Shown here: piece after piece, positions 14,284 through 16,116 of the stretch | How the letters are laid out: each line of letters opens with the position of its first letter | Position numbering within the stretch: position 1 is the first letter of the stretch | Assembly: GCA_026396455.1 (NCBI GenBank) | Contig: JAPLWT010000016.1 | Span: forward strand, 1-16,116 | DNA length: 16,116 bases | Direction of reading: 5' to 3' | Origin: Microcaldota archaeon | GTDB lineage: Archaea; Micrarchaeota; Micrarchaeia; Burarchaeales; Fermentimicrarchaeaceae | Position numbers and translations under genes: made by a program | The notes under the pieces: generated by a model | Databases searched by the model: none | What the model saw: only the letters and a program-made list of their open reading frames with translations | What the model was told of the DNA's origin: nothing

Positions 14284-14379
14284 ATGAATGATGAGAGAAT
14301 AGTGGCTATCTACAGCTACCAGCGTGAGCTGACTGAAAGTATGGTAGCAAGGAAGAAAGAAGAAAGAAAAGAGATTTAA
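14284..14379 (+). CDS. Small charged protein, 31 aa, unknown
   Basis: The ORF encodes a short soluble peptide: MNDERIVAIYSYQRELTES, then a strongly basic/acidic tail (KKEERKEI). A good TATA box (14233-14242) and a weak SD-like AGAGG (14271-14275, 8 nt before ATG) support expression. A longer in-frame start at ATG 14230 would give 49 aa but overlaps the TATA, so it is less likely. No family is recognised. Because the region is short, the transcript could instead be a non-coding RNA. The gap to the next gene's stop is 5 bp, consistent with the tight packing around it. Confidence 0.45.
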   Translation: MNDERIVAIYSYQRELTESMVARKKEERKEI

Positions 14380-14384
14380 GGTGC

Positions 14385-14846
14385 TTATTTCCTCTGTCCT
14401 ATGAATCCGCCTATTGCACCTAGCACTGCTCCTAGCACGAGACTGAAGATGACGCCTATTACTGATCCTATGGCCCATGCTACGATGGCAAAGCCGCCTA
14501 CGACTGCTGCCCCTGCCACGCTGTTGGTTGCTGCGGGCACTAATCCCAACAGCATCACTATGAGGCCTATAACCGAGTTTATTATGCTAGCTATAAAGGC
14601 AGCAAGAGCGCCTACCAGAGCCGCACTAAGGAGGTCCAGCTTACTATTCCTGGCTGCTGCATAGCCTGCGTACAATAGGACTAAGCAGTTAAGGACGAAG
14701 AGGCCTATGCTTACAACAATCGATATGATTGCTCCAGCAAAGCCGATCATTCCGCTAACGATACTTAAAACAGCGCCGATTATTCCCAATACGACTAAGA
14801 TTACTATTGGGATCAAAGCGGCCTTGATTATCTTCATAAATTCCAT
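14385..14846 (-). CDS. Gly/Ala-rich multi-helix membrane protein, unknown function
   Basis: 153 aa, almost entirely hydrophobic. There are about four membrane segments (roughly 8-31, 37-62, 72-103 and 110-147), with many small residues and GxxxG-like spacings, a short basic loop (ARNSKLD, 65-71) and a basic C-terminus (GQRK). It resembles small archaeal DUF-type membrane proteins, but I cannot name the family. Start ATG 14846 has GAGGTG (14853-14858) 6 nt upstream. A TATA (TATTTATAAA) at about 14892-14901 gives a leader of about 25 nt. It is divergent from the coiled-coil gene and convergent with the 31-aa ORF. Confidence 0.8.
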   Translation of the reverse strand: MEFMKIIKAALIPIVILVVLGIIGAVLSIVSGMIGFAGAIISIVVSIGLFVLNCLVLLYAGYAAARNSKLDLLSAALVGALAAFIASIINSVIGLIVMLLGLVPAATNSVAGAAVVGGFAIVAWAIGSVIGVIFSLVLGAVLGAIGGFIGQRK

Positions 14847-14891
14847 TTCACCACCTCGGATAAAGTCCTTGAATTGGTTGGGGTTACGAGG

Positions 14892-14903
14892 TTTATAAAT
14901 ATA
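14892..14903 (-). promoter_or_regulatory. TATA box of the multi-helix membrane protein gene
   Basis: TATATTTATAAA on the minus strand. The predicted start of transcription is near 14872, giving a leader of about 26 nt that contains the SD. Confidence 0.5.
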
Positions 14904-14928
14904 TCTGAGCTTCGAAAAAAGGGATAAA

Positions 14929-14936
14929 TTTATAAT
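14929..14936 (+). promoter_or_regulatory. TATA box of the coiled-coil gene
   Basis: TTTATAAT. The predicted transcript start near 14957 leaves a 14-nt leader holding the SD GGGGTG (14959-14964). Confidence 0.5.
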
Positions 14937-14958
14937 ATGGCTGAATTAAAAAGTGAAT

Positions 14959-14964
14959 GGGGTG
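14959..14964 (+). promoter_or_regulatory. SD site that sets the coiled-coil protein start
   Basis: GGGGTG, 6 nt before ATG 14971. It favours this ATG over GTG 14953, which lies upstream of the predicted transcript start. Confidence 0.55.
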
Positions 14965-14970
14965 TTCCAC

Positions 14971-15633
14971 ATGTTCGAGGGAATGATGAGGGGCGCGGGT
15001 TATGTTACTCAGCGTGAATTTGACCGACTCGAGAGAGCTTTGAAGGAGGAGAAGGCGCATTCCTCGATGGTTGAGGCTGAGAAGAGTGCTATGATGCATG
15101 AACTCGAAGATCAGGTCGCCCACCTGGAGAAGGACAAAAGGAGCCTTGATGACGAGGTAAGCAACCTTTCTGGCGAGCTGGAGAAGATAACTGACGAGAA
15201 AGTCAAAGTGTATGAGATGCTTAAGGAGAGCGGCGTGAAGGCTGCGAAGACCAAGAAAGAGCTTGAGGATGATATAGCAGAACTCCAGAGAAGAAAAGAG
15301 CTGAATGAAGGGAGCATAGCGGCACTTCAGAGAAAAATCAAGGAGATGACCGGGGAGATAGGAGACATCAAGAAAGCGGGAGATGCATCCGTGAAGGCTG
15401 CGAAGAAGGAGGCAATGGCCATTTCAAAAGAAAAGGAGAAGTCGGCGAAGACAATCGAGAAGCTGGCGAAGAGGATAAGCGAGATGGAAGCAAAGAAGGT
15501 TGCGGATAAAGCGAAGAAAGTCCCAGATAAGGCAAAAAAAGTCGCAGATAAAGCGAAGAAAGCCGCAGATAAGCCAAAGAAAGCGGAAAAGAAGGAAGGC
15601 AAAAAAGTTAAGACGAAGGGGAAGAAGAAGTAG
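14971..15633 (+). CDS. Coiled-coil protein with histone-H1-like Lys/Ala-rich tail
   Basis: 220 aa with the start at ATG 14971. A short Gly/Met-rich head (1-10) precedes a long, highly charged helical region (about 14-172) with heptad spacing, dominated by Glu, Lys, Leu and Ala, so a long coiled coil is expected. Residues 175-202 are four KKVADKA-type heptads, and the end (203-220) is almost all Lys with Glu and Gly. There is no signal peptide or membrane helix. The tail resembles Lys/Ala-rich H1-type chromatin proteins and may bind DNA, RNA or acidic membrane. The coil suggests an SMC-like rod or scaffold, but no ATPase head is present. Function is unknown. Low-complexity composition makes homology calls unreliable. 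Confidence 0.8.
   Translation: MFEGMMRGAGYVTQREFDRLERALKEEKAHSSMVEAEKSAMMHELEDQVAHLEKDKRSLDDEVSNLSGELEKITDEKVKVYEMLKESGVKAAKTKKELEDDIAELQRRKELNEGSIAALQRKIKEMTGEIGDIKKAGDASVKAAKKEAMAISKEKEKSAKTIEKLAKRISEMEAKKVADKAKKVPDKAKKVADKAKKAADKPKKAEKKEGKKVKTKGKKK
15493..15576 (+). repeat. Four tandem 21-bp repeats encoding KKVADKA heptads
   Basis: The units start at 15493, 15514, 15535 and 15556. The consensus is approximately AAGAAAGTCGCAGATAAAGC plus one base. Units differ mainly at third positions (for example GCG/GCA, AAG/AAA) and at V/P or V/A changes. The protein repeat is maintained more strictly than the DNA, which suggests selection on the tail, although copy number may vary by slippage. Confidence 0.85.
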
Positions 15634-15681
15634 ACAAACCCAGTTTATACCTATTTCTGCTTATTGCTGGGAGGTGCGGTC

Positions 15682-16116
15682 GTGTTTGGGGGGGTGGGCT
15701 CGTTATTCAGGAAAAGGAGCAGATGTGAGGTATGGGAACTTGGCAGCATACCAAACGAGGACTTCGATGCGCACTCTCTTTTCATCAAGAAAGTGAAGGG
15801 GCTGGCTTTCTCTATACTGTACGATTTCAAGAAGATGAGAATGCTGCTTATAACTGTTGATTTTCCTGAGGGGCTTATGGATTCTATAGCCGCAAGCGTG
15901 GCTGGATTGGAGTTCAGGAAGCTTGAGGAAAAAGTTTCTTTTGGAGAACTGAAGAACTCCTTTAGGTATGACGGCATTCCATTCAAGCATACTGCTACTA
16001 TCCAGGAGCCTTTTGCGCTGCACAAGGAGGATATGAAAAAGACTGAGAGGAGCCTTATAACTGACCTGCCAATGGCTTTTAGGGATAGCGATTGTTACCT
16101 CCTCGTGTCATTCATC
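15682..16116 (+). CDS. Unrecognised protein, N-terminal part, runs off the right edge
   Basis: 145 codons are open to the window end. The GTG start at 15682 follows GGGAGGTG (15669-15676) at 5 nt. A TATA-like TTTATAC at 15644-15650 is near, but its spacing would place the transcript start at the SD, so co-transcription with the coiled-coil gene (stop 48 bp upstream) is possible. The visible part has a basic start (FRKRSRCEVW), mixed alpha/beta character (LAFSILYDFKKMRMLLITVD, about 44-63) and no signal peptide or motif I recognise. It could be the N-terminal domain of a larger ATPase, but no Walker motif is visible yet. It is likely a real gene, as codon use and SD match its neighbours. Confidence 0.7.
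   Translation, partial: MFGGVGSLFRKRSRCEVWELGSIPNEDFDAHSLFIKKVKGLAFSILYDFKKMRMLLITVDFPEGLMDSIAASVAGLEFRKLEEKVSFGELKNSFRYDGIPFKHTATIQEPFALHKEDMKKTERSLITDLPMAFRDSDCYLLVSFI

Noticed and set aside
1..16116. CRISPR arrays, insertion sequences, toxin-antitoxin or defence modules
   Set aside because: I saw no regularly spaced direct repeats, no transposase or integrase motifs in intact ORFs, and no defence gene families.

Overview
The window is archaeal. TATA boxes lie about 25 bp before leaderless starts or before short leaders. Other genes have GAGGTGA-type Shine-Dalgarno (SD) sites. A tRNA-Tyr carries an intron at the canonical archaeal position 37/38. There is a methanococcal-type S-layer protein, a CDC48-type double AAA+ ATPase, an Nre repair protein with a C-terminal PIP box, and an archaeal GH57 amylase. 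Gene packing is extreme, with convergent stops that abut or overlap. This fits a small-genome archaeon, plausibly DPANN (Micrarchaeota-like), but that placement is inference.

Layout. 1-2059 (-): S-layer precursor, cut by the left edge and carrying one -1 frameshift at a GGGG run. 2311-5163 (-): a membrane-embedded double-AAA+ ATPase, divergent from a VTT/DedA membrane protein (5222-5767, +) across one palindromic TATA box. 5768-8402 (-): a three-gene polysaccharide operon, GT4 glycosyltransferase, then GH57 glycoside hydrolase, then a small DUF5752-like protein. 8403-8949: AT-rich, with no intact gene and possible relic coding. 8950-9189 (+): tRNA-Tyr(GTA) with a 28-nt intron and tRNA-Asp(GTC). 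9266-9991 (+): ZIP metal transporter, convergent with Nre (9988-11310, -). Nre is divergent from an SPL-type radical SAM protein (11373-12176, +). Then CysRS (12232-13464, +), a gamma-carbonic-anhydrase-like protein (13509-13964, +), a PspC protein (13968-14177, -), a 31-aa ORF (14284-14379, +), a Gly/Ala-rich membrane protein (14385-14846, -), a coiled-coil protein with an H1-like Lys/Ala tail (14971-15633, +) and an unrecognised gene cut by the right edge (15682-16116, +).

How the genes work together. The GT4/GH57/DUF5752 set is a glycogen or other alpha-glucan module. Nre and the radical SAM protein form a plausible DNA-repair pair driven from one TATA element. The membrane AAA+ ATPase and the VTT protein share a promoter and may both act at the membrane. 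Several annotated starts were moved downstream from the longest ORF, because TATA spacing or SD spacing supports a shorter protein.

Most unusual items: the CDC48-like ATPase whose N-domain is replaced by a roughly ten-helix membrane domain, the S-layer frameshift, and the repeated use of single palindromic TATA elements between divergent genes.
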